64,000 nucleotides of DNA from Paenibacillus sp. FSL R7-0204 (GTDB taxonomy: Bacteria > Bacillota > Bacilli > Paenibacillales > Paenibacillaceae): NCBI RefSeq assembly GCF_038002225.1, contig NZ_JBBOCA010000001.1, forward strand, positions 1,302,001 through 1,366,000, given 5' to 3'. Under the pieces are notes generated by a model, which was not told the DNA's origin, searched no databases, and saw only the letters and a list, made by a program, of their open reading frames with translations. The translations under genes were made by a program, and so were the position numbers. Shown here piece by piece: positions 28,642 through 37,820 of this stretch. How positions within the stretch are numbered: the stretch's first letter is position 1; the number at the start of each line of letters is the position of its first letter.

Positions 28642-30045
28642 ATGGCCGGCTGGGAACGTCTGCAGGAGACGGTAAGGTTCGAGCTGCAGCAGCGGATCGA
28701 GGAAGGCTGCCAGCCGGGCAGCCTGGCGGAGAAGCTGGATGCAGCCGGGAGCGATGAAGACAAGCTGATGGAGATATACCGGGAGCTGATGGCACTTCCC
28801 GTGGACGGGGGCTTCCCTTACCAGGAGCCGTCGGATCTGGAAGCGATCAGACGGCTTCGCCCGGAGGGTCCGCGCAAGCTTGCGGTGGACTGGACGCCGG
28901 ACCAGTGGCGGGACCGGTTCTACGGCGCGTGGCTCGGCCGCAGTGTCGGCTGTGCGCTGGGCAAGCCGCTGGAATACTGGGATTACCTGTATGGGAAGGA
29001 TGGCCGGACCGGCTGGGAGAATATCGAGCTATGGTTCCGCGGTGCGGATGCTTGGCCGATTACAGGCTATACTCCTGAGTATTCCACGGCACGCGAGGAA
29101 TATGGCCTCGGCTTAAGCGATTGGTCATTCACCAGCACGCGTGAGAAAATCAGCTACATGGAGAGCGATGATGATATCCGTTATACCGTGCTTGGCCTGA
29201 TCCTGCTGGAGCAAAAAGGACTGAACTGGGATTCCTGGGATATCGGCAAGCTGTGGCACGGGCACCTGACCTACAGTCAGGTCTGCACGGCGGAAACGCA
29301 GAGCTATATGAACTTTGCTCAGGAGACCTCCCATCTGCACGGGGAGAAGCCGGCGGATTGGCCGGTGCGGCAAGAACGGGTACGGATGCATCTGAATCCG
29401 TACCGGGAATGGATCGGTGCCGCAATCCGCGCGGATGCCCTCGCTTATGGAGCGGCCGGACATCCCGAGCTGGCTGCAGAGCTGGGCTGGCGGGATGCTT
29501 CCTTCTCGCATGTGAAGAATGGAATCTACGGCGAGATGTTCAATGCCGCGATGATTTCAGCGGCGTTCGCAGGCCTCAGCAATCAAGAGATTGTGCAGAT
29601 CGGCCTGAGTGAGATTCCGCAGACGAGCAGATTGGCTAAGGATGTGCTGCGGGGCGTAGAAATTGCACAGCAGGCAGGCAGTGAGCGTGAACTGGTCAGC
29701 ACCCTCTGGAACGAGTTCAGCCATTACGACCCGGTGCATACGAACAACAACGCTGCCATTGTGGCCGCCTCGCTGATCTACGGCGGTGACGACTTCGAGA
29801 AAACGGTGGTGACCTCCGTATCAGCCGGAATGGATACCGACTGCAACGGGGCCACCGTCGGCTCCATCATGGGAGCGAAGCTGGGTGCTGCCAAGCTGCC
29901 GGTCCAATGGACCGCACCGCTGAACGATTTGCTGTATGCGGATCTGCCGGGCTTCCACCCGATCGCCATTTCTGAGGTCGCGGAGCGGAGCTATCAGGTG
30001 TTTTTGAAGCTGCGGGCGGAGCTTGGGGAAGAGAAACAGGGATAA
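28642..30045 (+). CDS. ADP-ribosylglycohydrolase (DraG/ARH) family protein
   Basis: A 467-residue protein of the ADP-ribosylglycohydrolase superfamily. Motifs are RFYGAWLGRSVGCALGKPLEYW (about 93-114), ESDDDIRYTVLGL (metal-binding acidic residues) and MDTDCNGATVGSIMGAKLG (about 395-413). It has a roughly 90-residue N-terminal extension. It begins three bases after the nucleoside hydrolase stop and is surely in the same transcript. The family hydrolyses N- or O-linked ADP-ribose; in this operon a role on ribosylated or ADP-ribose-derived nucleosides is plausible but unproven. Confidence 0.85.
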   Translation: MAGWERLQETVRFELQQRIEEGCQPGSLAEKLDAAGSDEDKLMEIYRELMALPVDGGFPYQEPSDLEAIRRLRPEGPRKLAVDWTPDQWRDRFYGAWLGRSVGCALGKPLEYWDYLYGKDGRTGWENIELWFRGADAWPITGYTPEYSTAREEYGLGLSDWSFTSTREKISYMESDDDIRYTVLGLILLEQKGLNWDSWDIGKLWHGHLTYSQVCTAETQSYMNFAQETSHLHGEKPADWPVRQERVRMHLNPYREWIGAAIRADALAYGAAGHPELAAELGWRDASFSHVKNGIYGEMFNAAMISAAFAGLSNQEIVQIGLSEIPQTSRLAKDVLRGVEIAQQAGSERELVSTLWNEFSHYDPVHTNNNAAIVAASLIYGGDDFEKTVVTSVSAGMDTDCNGATVGSIMGAKLGAAKLPVQWTAPLNDLLYADLPGFHPIAISEVAERSYQVFLKLRAELGEEKQG

Positions 30046-30078
30046 TACAGCTACTAATTATATTTGAGCGCTTTTTAT

Positions 30079-30142
30079 GAAGTCGCCTCGCACCGGATGT
30101 TTCCAAGGGGAAACATCCGGTGTGATTGGGCGGCTTTTTTGT
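30079..30142 (+). terminator. Strong Rho-independent terminator ending the nucleoside operon
   Basis: CACCGGATGTTTCC (30091-30104) pairs perfectly with 30109-30122, loop AAGG. An outer GCC/GGC pair and two T runs follow. It marks the left border of the AT-rich RHS island. Confidence 0.92.
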
Positions 30143-30324
30143 TGTTTTTTAGTATTCAAAGGCTGCAATCTTGCCATCCTATCAGTAGTTTTTTCTTAAT
30201 AGATTCTGCCTAAATATATTTATTTCCAAATGTTGATTTTTGTTGTATCATGCGAAAATAAAGACTTTTATTAAAATAATATTAAATTAAGATTAAAATT
30301 TACTTAAAAAAGGGGGCCTGTTAA

Positions 30325-31276
30325 ATGCGAAATAAGTTGAGGATGTACATATTTACTTTATTAACAATTCTGTTGAGTATGGGTACTGCAAATTCTATTG
30401 CAGAGGCTGTGAGTTTTAGCTCATCAGGTACATATGTTTATGATGTCAACGGAAGAATTGTTACTTTTATGTCGAAAGATGACACAACTATTTCTTATCA
30501 ATATGATCGAAACGGCAATTTGCTCAAAAAGGTTCCTGTACAGATTCTCGGCTATATGGATTCTCCATCTACCATCTACCATCGAAATAAGCTCCCCTTA
30601 TGTGCATGTGAAAGGATGGTACCTTAGTGACAATGGAGTGGAGAGTATCAAAGTGTTCGTTAACAATGAATACAAAGGGATGGCAACTTACGGAGATAGC
30701 AGAGAAGATGTTTACAATGCATATCCGAAATTTAATAATCACAATTCAGGCTATCATTTCGATACCGTGCTTTCTAACATAACACAGTCATTTAATATTA
30801 AGGTTGTTATTAGGGACACACGTGGAGTCGAGACCTATTATGAAAAAACGGTTAATTACAAAAAATTGTCCCCAATAGGGTACTTAGATTCACCGACAGA
30901 AGGACAGAATTTGGTCTTTTATGGCGCTGAACCCAGCACAAGTCCTGATAATCAAATTACAATTTCGGGATGGTATTTGGATATGGCATCTGTTAAGAGC
31001 CTTTCTGTTTATATAGATAACTCGTTAAAATACTCAGGAACAATAAATCGTAATTCCAGATTGGATGTGTACAATGTCTATCCTCAGTATGGCGATAAGA
31101 ACTCTGGCTTTCAGGTCACTGTGCCTAAACCAACGGTCACTTCAAAGTACTATGGAAAGACAGTAAATTACACGCTCAAAGTGGTCATTGAGAACAGTAT
31201 GGGAGAGCAAATGGTCTGGGTTCGAAATATCAAAATATTCTATGAAAATCCTAACGATCCGAGTACTTGGACTTAA
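30325..31276 (+). pseudogene. Secreted YD-repeat/Ig-like protein gene, frameshifted by a 7-base repeat
   Basis: The first frame (30325-30627) encodes a signal peptide and one YD-type repeat (YVYDVNGRI... YQYDRNGNLLKK), then LGYMDSPST. The downstream frame, ending at 31276, continues with two copies of a GWYLD-x-I-x-VYVDN module (ISSPYVHVKGWYLSDNG..., ITISGWYLDMASVKS...). Removing one TACCATC unit at 30570-30583 joins the frames exactly (DSPSTIEISSPYV), giving about 315 residues. GGGGG lies before the ATG. It precedes the RHS gene and may be its operon partner. Confidence 0.8.
30565..30583. repeat. 7-base tandem repeat causing the frameshift
   Basis: CCATCTA CCATCTA CCATC is 2.7 copies of a 7-base unit inside a coding sequence. 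The second TVD-like module in the same gene has a matching site without this duplication (SPTEGQN). Copy number changes of one unit would switch the frame. Confidence 0.8.
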
Positions 31277-31374
31277 ATGATCATCTCGTTGAGGTGAAAG
31301 AGAAAGGCGACAGCTTTTATATATGTATCGAATGTATGTTGGCTTTGATCTTATATGAACAGGGGAGTTTTAGA

Positions 31375-34300
31375 GTGAGGTCTAATCAAAAAGCAAAATC
31401 ATTATTCATTTATGTCCTATCCTTGGCTATACTATTTAGCGGTTTTCCTAACCTCATGGGGAGAGCGTCAGCTAACCCTGCTATGACAACTGCATCCAGA
31501 AGCACAGCAGAATTAGCCAAAAGCAGTCCTTCTCCTTCACCAGTACCCTCAGGACCCTCCGATCTATTACTGCCCCAAAATCCTGAGCCGACCATAACAC
31601 CAGGAGCCCAAAGGAATGCACCCTCCCAGCCCTTGATTGCAGACGAGGTTGTTTCTGTAACTCAAGATGCTTATGATATCAACCTGCTGCCTGTAACTCA
31701 ATTGAAGAAGAAGATTCTTCAGAAGAAAGAACGGTTGCAACCGGCCCTGACAGGTATGAAGGCTAAGGGGATCTTGTCGAGTGTACCTGATAATGAGGAT
31801 CTAGAATTGAAACAAGCAGATATTGAACAACTTGTTCAAGCGGGAGCCTCCAAGATTGATGTGTACTGGCTGAACCTGCTGGTGATGGGGCAGACGAAGT
31901 GGACGGCCATCGAACTGTTGAGATGGAAGCAGGATAAACAAGCATCCTGGGAAGACATTCAAGCCACACTGGATCACGAAATGCAGACGCTCCATGTTCC
32001 TACAGTTGGAGAAGATGTATACGACCCGAATTCACTGCAGCAGGAAGCGATTGGAAGATTCACAGTGCGTTCCTCGGTCTATGAGCCAGCAAAGACGGAG
32101 ATGAATTTCAGTGCAGATCCGTTATCGGTGATGTCGATTACCGCATTTGATGCGGCAGTCTCGGGTGTGATTGATAGAGGAGCCATAGAGGCGCAAATCA
32201 ATCAGGTCCAAAAACCACAATTCAGTGACCGGAATAACTCCAGTGAAACTATTGATCCTGTGGCGGGAAGTGTGACGAGGAAAGAAAGTCTGCTTCATTT
32301 GCCAGGCGTGGATGGACTGGATTTGAATGTGGGACTGATGTACAACTCTAATCAGGGGACTCCTTTTATCTATAGAACCTATTATAGCGAATACTGGCAG
32401 ATGAATGAGTCTGTATATGAATACGCGACCCCTGAGTTAGCGAATGGGTGGTCCTTCCAGTTTCCATACGTTCAAATGGGAGAGAATCAAAGCTTCTATC
32501 ATGACGGAAATGGCAGTGTCTATGCCATCGGGCAACAGGGCGATGAACTCTCCAATTACAGCTACTTAATTAACTACAAAGGAAAAGATAGACGGATTAT
32601 CTTTGAATCCAGGTACTCCGGCCAGTTCAATAACGGACAAGACGAATCAAGTTATTACATGGAATATTCGGATATGAAACGGGAGTATTTCTCTTCTAGA
32701 GGCAAGTTGCTTGGCATTAAAGACAGGTTCGGCAACACGATCACTTTTAGGTATTCGAATGCTGATAATGGTCGCTTGTCTTCGATTACCGATACGCTGG
32801 GTCGTATGGTTCTCTTCAGCTATGAGTATAATCTTCACGAAGAACCCTTTAACGGTGAACGGGTTACTCTCCGGGTGATGAACGGGACGAATGAAATTCA
32901 GAAGGTCATTCTCACCAAAGGCAGAGTAGCTGTGGATGTCCCGAAAAATTTTGCGCCAGCGATTAAAGTGTATCAGCCGGTTCTCTCTAGCATTACAAAT
33001 TCAATAGGAGAAAGCACGTACTTTAACTATGAGAATCAACTGACGCTAATCCCGAATAACGGATTTAACTTTGAGGCACTGTTAAGTGAAGTCAACTATC
33101 CGCATTCCAGCACGAAGTATAATTATGAATATGTGAGCCGGCATATGAGTAACTCCGATTCGTTTGGAGAATACCGGGCGACGTCTAGAAGTGACTATAT
33201 GGGAGGAAAGGCCTATCAGCAACTCCGGTATACTTACACGGGAGATTATACGGGGAATACCCCAGAGCAGTATCCAGGTCATTTGCCGGATGATTTCCGT
33301 TACAGTACCACATCCGCGGTGATGAGTAGTACACCAAGTAACGGGCTAAGTACGACCCATACATTTGACAAAGAAGGCAGAGTCCTTCGTTCAGAGACGG
33401 TTGCCGGTAACGGAGAGAGGAAAATAACCGAAAATACAGCGTTCCACGGGTTGTTTACCCAGTCTCCCACACGGACAACGATTTCGGAATATGCCGCGCA
33501 GGACAGTGACGCCACGGCGAAACATCTGTATACCGAGACAACCTATACAAATTGGGGCCAGGTTCAGAGCCAAACGGAGCCGCTAACGGCCGAGCAATGG
33601 AATAATCCGAATCTGAAGCAGCACTATACCACTAGCTATCAGTATGAACCTACCTATCGGTTTCCGGCTTCTGTATCCAAATACCAGAATGAAACAGATA
33701 GCGCGCCTTATACAGAGTCGTATACTTACACTGCGGAAGGCCGTCCGGCAACGATTACGAATGCCAAGGGTGAACAAACTAAGTATGACTACACCTATGT
33801 GAATGGGGATGGACAAAATAAGCTGGAACAGGCCGTTATCCAGACGTGGGCAAATAATCAGCGGGTGGCAAAATCGGTAGTGCGGTATGGCAGTGAGAAC
33901 AACTATGCTTACCCTACGGAGCAACAGCAGTGGTTCAATATCGGGACTGCTGACGAAAAAGTTGTCACCACCAAAATGCTCTACAATAAAGACAATGGCC
34001 AGGTCATTCAGAAAACTGAGGCCAACAACCAGATCGTTACCTATGAATACGATGCTATAGGGCGATTAAAAAAAGAAACCTATCCTGAAATAAACAACGC
34101 CAAGAGTGAACGTGTTCAGAAAGTCGTAGATTACAACTACTATAACCAGAGCTCTCCTAATTTCGATGCGACAAATGCAGACACACAGGTCTTAAAGGTC
34201 GATTCCATTACCACGGTCAACAACATCACCCGTGGTACGAGCATGAAAACCTATGCGAATGTACTGTATAACGGATTAGGTCTCGCCTTACTGGAAGAGC

Positions 34301-36936
34301 ATTATGATGAGAACGTGAGCAATTGGGTGTTTACCCAATATCATTATGACGACCAGGGACGTCCGGTCTATTCCATCGATCCCGCAGGAAATACACTGAC
34401 TGCCAGCTACGATGTCTGGGGCCGGCAGAATCGGGCCACAACGCCGAGTGGGGATGTGATGGTCAGCGACTATGATTCGGGGTCTCGCACGGCGACCAGC
34501 TATATTCAGGATCAGGCCACTGGCCAGTCCCTGAACTATATCCAGGAGAGCTATGACCCTTGGGGGAATAAGCTATCTGCTTCTACCTATAAAGACTGGC
34601 CGACGAAGCAGCAGCCCATCAGCGAATCCTATCGCTACAACATTGCCGGACAGGTGACGGGATACACCGATCCTAACCGTAATCTGAATGAGGATGGGGT
34701 GACCACCAGTTATCAGTACGATGCCTTAGGCCGGTTAATTGCCTTGAAGGATGCGTTAAATCAGACGACCCGCTATAGCTATGATGGTCATGGGCAATTG
34801 TCACTGGTGACAATCCAAGCTAAAAATGGGACTCCCCAGGTGCTGAACAGCAAAACGTATAACGAACTGGGTCTACTCAGCGTGAAGCAGGATGCAGCCT
34901 CCCAAAACGAAAGCTACACGTATAACAGCTCAGGGCAGTTAGCCGCTAAAACCGACCGCAATGGCAGCAGCTTCGCGTATCTTTACGATGAAGCGGGTCA
35001 ACTGAAGAAGAGCACGATACAAGGGAAGATCAACAACGTAGCCCAAACGTTGGAGACCGTCATGATTACGGGGGATGGAAGTCCGAAGAAGCAGACGATC
35101 CAAACTCTGCTCAATCAAGGGGAGACGGCCTACCACTCGTTAACGAGGGATAGCTTGGGTCAAAAGCGTTCGATCTATGGGCGCTCCGGAAGCCACTACG
35201 TGTCGATAAACAACCAATTGGATGCGCTGGGACGGATGAAGCAGATTAGTGATTATTACATGGGATTTTACACCAACTATTCGTACCAAAAGCAGCGATT
35301 GACCCAGGTACAAACAAATGGGAACACATCTGTGACTGGGGCTGCAGCGGCTAACGTGCAGTATACTTATTTCGGCAATGACCAGGTGAAGTCGATCACC
35401 TACCCTACCCTGACAAATGGCGGTACGCTGAAGACGGACTATACGTATAATAAGGCGCTGGGTTGGACAGAAAATATGACCAACAAGAACGGGGATTTCG
35501 TGTTCTCCAGTTATACCTACAGCTATGACAATAACGGAAACCGAATCACGGTTAGCGAATCACGTAACGGCGGCACTGCCCAAACGACGAGTTACAGCTA
35601 CGACGCGCTGAATCGGCTGGTATCCACCACCCGAGCGGATGGCCGTCAATCCACATATACGTACGATGTGCGGGGTAACCGTCTGACGCTGTCAAGTACC
35701 GGTGTGGTTAACCTGGATTCCACGGATACCAGCTACACCTATGATCTGCAGAATACCCTAACGAGTATCGCTAAAGGTGGGAGTAGCACTACCTTCCAGT
35801 ACTATGCCGACGGAATGCGGTCGATGAAGACCAAGGGCAATACCCAGACCCAGGTGAACTACAACTTCCAGGGCCAAGTGATCTCGGAAGAGAAAATTGT
35901 GGATGGTCAGTTTGTCGAGCAAGCGAATTTTGTTCGCGGTGACCGGGTGTTAGTGAAGAAGGATAAAAAAGCGGCTAAGGATTATTACTACTTGTACAAC
36001 GGCCATGGTGACGTGGTGCAGATTGTCGATACTAGCGGAACAGTAGTGAACAACTACGCCTATGATGAGTGGGGCAACATCACCAGCCAGGACGAGAAAA
36101 TTTCTAACTCCTTCAAGTATACGGGAGAGGTGTATGACGAGGAGACTGGACTGTATTACCTGCGGGCACGATACTATGACCCGAGCATGGGACGGTTTTT
36201 AAATGAGGATACGTATGAGGGGCAGATTGATAATCCGCTGAGTTTGAATCTGTATACGTATGTTAGCAATAATCCTTTAATTTATACAGATCCATCAGGT
36301 CATGCAGCTAAAGCATATGATTTTGGGGGAGGTGGAGGCGGATTAATGGATGGTGCTGCCCCAAAAGCCACTTGGGTAAAAGCAGGTGAAGGGGTTTATA
36401 GTGCTGTTGATTGGTATACAGGAGGGGCGCTAACCAATTATATTAATTCTAACGACCAGCCATGGAGTGCAGAACATCTCTTAAATGCAGCGAATTTAGC
36501 AATTAACTTTATTCCAATATCAGCAGCTGAAGCGAAAGCTTTACAAATTGGTAAGGCTGCTGAAAAAGCCGGTGTAAGCCTGATTCAAAAAGCAGGGCAA
36601 TGGATAAAGGTTGTATTTAAAGGCGAGGCGAATATTGTTAAAGCTATTCCTAAACTGGAGGACCTGACGAGTAAGGCACTTAGTAGTAATAGACCAATAA
36701 TCGGTATTTTAAGAGAAAATGGTAAAATTGATGCTTTTGTTCAACCAGAGAATTATGGTGCATTCTTAAGTCACGAACAGTTAGGATTAACGAAATCAGA
36801 TCTGGGCTTTACATTGTTTTACACTGATGGAGAATGGGGGGTTAGAGGCTCGGGCTATGCGGCAGGAAAGAACTGGGCACAGCCTTCACTTGAACAGCAA
36901 ATCATGATAAAAAAATTATTTGGTGTAGGTGATTGA
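31375..36936 (+). CDS. RHS/YD-repeat secreted protein with variable C-terminal toxin-like tip
   Basis: About 1853 residues. I start at GTG 31375 because GGGGAG lies seven bases upstream and a signal peptide follows directly (SLFIYVLSLAILFSGFPNL...ASA); the open frame extends back to 31267. A Pro/Ser linker and helical N-domain are followed by about 1100 residues of YD repeats (YDALGRL, YDGHGQL, YDEAGQL). The RHS core runs from YYLRARYYDPSMGRFLNED (about 1592) to NPLIYTDPSGH (about 1640), followed by a conserved pretoxin region. The last 100 residues form a unique tip with no recognised fold. Family knowledge: such shells encapsulate and deliver a toxic tip to competitors. A probable immunity gene overlaps closely downstream. 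Confidence 0.9.
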   Translation: MRSNQKAKSLFIYVLSLAILFSGFPNLMGRASANPAMTTASRSTAELAKSSPSPSPVPSGPSDLLLPQNPEPTITPGAQRNAPSQPLIADEVVSVTQDAYDINLLPVTQLKKKILQKKERLQPALTGMKAKGILSSVPDNEDLELKQADIEQLVQAGASKIDVYWLNLLVMGQTKWTAIELLRWKQDKQASWEDIQATLDHEMQTLHVPTVGEDVYDPNSLQQEAIGRFTVRSSVYEPAKTEMNFSADPLSVMSITAFDAAVSGVIDRGAIEAQINQVQKPQFSDRNNSSETIDPVAGSVTRKESLLHLPGVDGLDLNVGLMYNSNQGTPFIYRTYYSEYWQMNESVYEYATPELANGWSFQFPYVQMGENQSFYHDGNGSVYAIGQQGDELSNYSYLINYKGKDRRIIFESRYSGQFNNGQDESSYYMEYSDMKREYFSSRGKLLGIKDRFGNTITFRYSNADNGRLSSITDTLGRMVLFSYEYNLHEEPFNGERVTLRVMNGTNEIQKVILTKGRVAVDVPKNFAPAIKVYQPVLSSITNSIGESTYFNYENQLTLIPNNGFNFEALLSEVNYPHSSTKYNYEYVSRHMSNSDSFGEYRATSRSDYMGGKAYQQLRYTYTGDYTGNTPEQYPGHLPDDFRYSTTSAVMSSTPSNGLSTTHTFDKEGRVLRSETVAGNGERKITENTAFHGLFTQSPTRTTISEYAAQDSDATAKHLYTETTYTNWGQVQSQTEPLTAEQWNNPNLKQHYTTSYQYEPTYRFPASVSKYQNETDSAPYTESYTYTAEGRPATITNAKGEQTKYDYTYVNGDGQNKLEQAVIQTWANNQRVAKSVVRYGSENNYAYPTEQQQWFNIGTADEKVVTTKMLYNKDNGQVIQKTEANNQIVTYEYDAIGRLKKETYPEINNAKSERVQKVVDYNYYNQSSPNFDATNADTQVLKVDSITTVNNITRGTSMKTYANVLYNGLGLALLEEHYDENVSNWVFTQYHYDDQGRPVYSIDPAGNTLTASYDVWGRQNRATTPSGDVMVSDYDSGSRTATSYIQDQATGQSLNYIQESYDPWGNKLSASTYKDWPTKQQPISESYRYNIAGQVTGYTDPNRNLNEDGVTTSYQYDALGRLIALKDALNQTTRYSYDGHGQLSLVTIQAKNGTPQVLNSKTYNELGLLSVKQDAASQNESYTYNSSGQLAAKTDRNGSSFAYLYDEAGQLKKSTIQGKINNVAQTLETVMITGDGSPKKQTIQTLLNQGETAYHSLTRDSLGQKRSIYGRSGSHYVSINNQLDALGRMKQISDYYMGFYTNYSYQKQRLTQVQTNGNTSVTGAAAANVQYTYFGNDQVKSITYPTLTNGGTLKTDYTYNKALGWTENMTNKNGDFVFSSYTYSYDNNGNRITVSESRNGGTAQTTSYSYDALNRLVSTTRADGRQSTYTYDVRGNRLTLSSTGVVNLDSTDTSYTYDLQNTLTSIAKGGSSTTFQYYADGMRSMKTKGNTQTQVNYNFQGQVISEEKIVDGQFVEQANFVRGDRVLVKKDKKAAKDYYYLYNGHGDVVQIVDTSGTVVNNYAYDEWGNITSQDEKISNSFKYTGEVYDEETGLYYLRARYYDPSMGRFLNEDTYEGQIDNPLSLNLYTYVSNNPLIYTDPSGHAAKAYDFGGGGGGLMDGAAPKATWVKAGEGVYSAVDWYTGGALTNYINSNDQPWSAEHLLNAANLAINFIPISAAEAKALQIGKAAEKAGVSLIQKAGQWIKVVFKGEANIVKAIPKLEDLTSKALSSNRPIIGILRENGKIDAFVQPENYGAFLSHEQLGLTKSDLGFTLFYTDGEWGVRGSGYAAGKNWAQPSLEQQIMIKKLFGVGD
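36206..36581 (+). repeat. RHS junction repeat, copy 1 (376 bp, identical to 42685-43060)
   Basis: This segment of the RHS gene, encoding the end of the core through the pretoxin region, matches 42685-43060 base for base at an offset of 6479. Beyond 36582 the copies diverge progressively (five changes in the next 45 bases) and then share nothing, exactly at the toxin tip. Confidence 0.95.
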
Positions 36937-36937
36937 T

Positions 36938-37225
36938 ATGAAATTAAAAGACTTGATTAGAAAGCATTACGGTGTGTTTTGTCCGAACTGTGGCTATGAA
37001 CTTTCAATTTATACTACATTCTCAATAAAAAAATTTGCTTTGAAGTGTAATAAATGTGATAAAGGCTATATGTATGAAAGAGAATTTAATAGATTAACAC
37101 CTTCATCAGTCCCAGATGACATTGAGAAGGCATTCGACTGGGATGAATACAACAAATATTACAAAGGCATTCCAACGAGTGTTTCATTTATGCCTAAAAT
37201 TCTAAGAAAACATTTCAAAAATTAG
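36938..37225 (+). CDS. Zinc-ribbon-like small protein, probable immunity protein of RHS tip 1
   Basis: A 95-residue protein with CPNCGYE and CNKCDKG, a four-cysteine treble-clef/zinc-ribbon pattern, then a charged C-terminal part (WDEYNKYYKGIPTS). It begins one base after the RHS stop codon, and its start signal (TAGGTGAT) lies within the end of the RHS gene. Polymorphic toxin genes are normally followed immediately by their immunity gene, hence the assignment. A paralogue lies at 37403. Confidence 0.65.
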   Translation: MKLKDLIRKHYGVFCPNCGYELSIYTTFSIKKFALKCNKCDKGYMYEREFNRLTPSSVPDDIEKAFDWDEYNKYYKGIPTSVSFMPKILRKHFKN

Positions 37226-37336
37226 AATTCTGCTATGATTTAAGAAAACGTCAAAATACTTGTTATCTGTCTAACTTTACGGCAAGCAGTATTATAGAAT
37301 GGTTGGTAATTGGGATTGTTTATTAAAAATAAATTA

Positions 37337-37370
37337 GCCACATGTGATGATATACTGCATGTGGTTTCTT
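37337..37370 (+). terminator. CCACATG/CATGTGG terminator, copy a
   Basis: CCACATG (37338-37344) pairs with CATGTGG (37358-37364), followed by TTTCTTTG. The same stem recurs after two later immunity-type genes (37714 and 43934). Confidence 0.7.
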
Positions 37371-37402
37371 TGTACTTAAAATGTTTGGTATAGGAGGATA
37401 GA

Positions 37403-37693
37403 ATGAACATAAAACAATTAATTTCCAAACATTATGCAGTAAATTGTCCTAATTGCAAACATGAACTATCTGTTTATGCAATATATTCAATTAATGAATT
37501 TGCTGTAAAGTGTAACAACTGTAAGAAGGGATACATTTTACAACGAAGCAAAGGTATAAAACTAACTCCTTCGGATACTGTAGATAAGATTAATACGGAT
37601 TTACAGCAATATGATGAATATCATAAGTATTATTTAGGCACTCCCAGCAGCCAAATGCTAATGCCTCAATGGATTAGGAGATTTATTAAGTAA
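37403..37693 (+). CDS. Zinc-ribbon-like small protein, paralogue of the gene at 36938
   Basis: A 96-residue protein with the same plan as its neighbour: an N-terminal LISKHYAVNCPNCKHELSVYA, a second CNNCKKG pair, then YDEYHKYYLGTPSS. AGGAGG lies six bases before the ATG. It has its own terminators on either side. Without a toxin gene in front, it is probably a retained immunity gene protecting against a tip no longer encoded here, or an allelic variant of tip 1. Confidence 0.6.
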   Translation: MNIKQLISKHYAVNCPNCKHELSVYAIYSINEFAVKCNNCKKGYILQRSKGIKLTPSDTVDKINTDLQQYDEYHKYYLGTPSSQMLMPQWIRRFIK

Positions 37694-37713
37694 AAGTAAT
37701 ATCAAACCAAGCT

Positions 37714-37752
37714 GCCACATGCGAGCGTGATAACTGCATGTGGTTTTTCTTT
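37714..37752 (+). terminator. CCACATG/CATGTGG terminator, copy b
   Basis: CCACATGC (37715-37722) pairs with GCATGTGG (37736-37743), followed by TTTTTCTTTTTT. It is the left end of the duplicated replication-type block. Confidence 0.85.
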
Positions 37753-37765
37753 TTTGAAAAAGCAT

Positions 37766-37820
37766 TTGACATTCCGAGTATGGCGATATACAATGAATCT
37801 CGTAAGGCATACTAAGTATG
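37766..37820 (+). promoter_or_regulatory. Promoter and paired operators of the HTH gene, copy 1
   Basis: A -35 TTGACA (37766-37771) and -10 TACAAT (37789-37794) have a 17-base spacer. Two related dyads flank the core: CATTCCGAGTATG (37770-37782), covering the spacer, and CATACTAAGTATG (37808-37820), whose last three bases are the start codon. The HTH product is the obvious candidate to bind them and repress itself. Confidence 0.75.

Noticed and set aside
31267..31374. N-terminal extension of the RHS protein
   Set aside because: The extra 36 codons precede a clear GGGGAG-GTG start followed directly by a signal peptide; the extension would bury the signal peptide.
37240..37428. Minus-strand 62-codon ORF between the two zinc-ribbon genes
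   Set aside because: It crosses the terminator and the start of the second gene and has no ribosome binding site.
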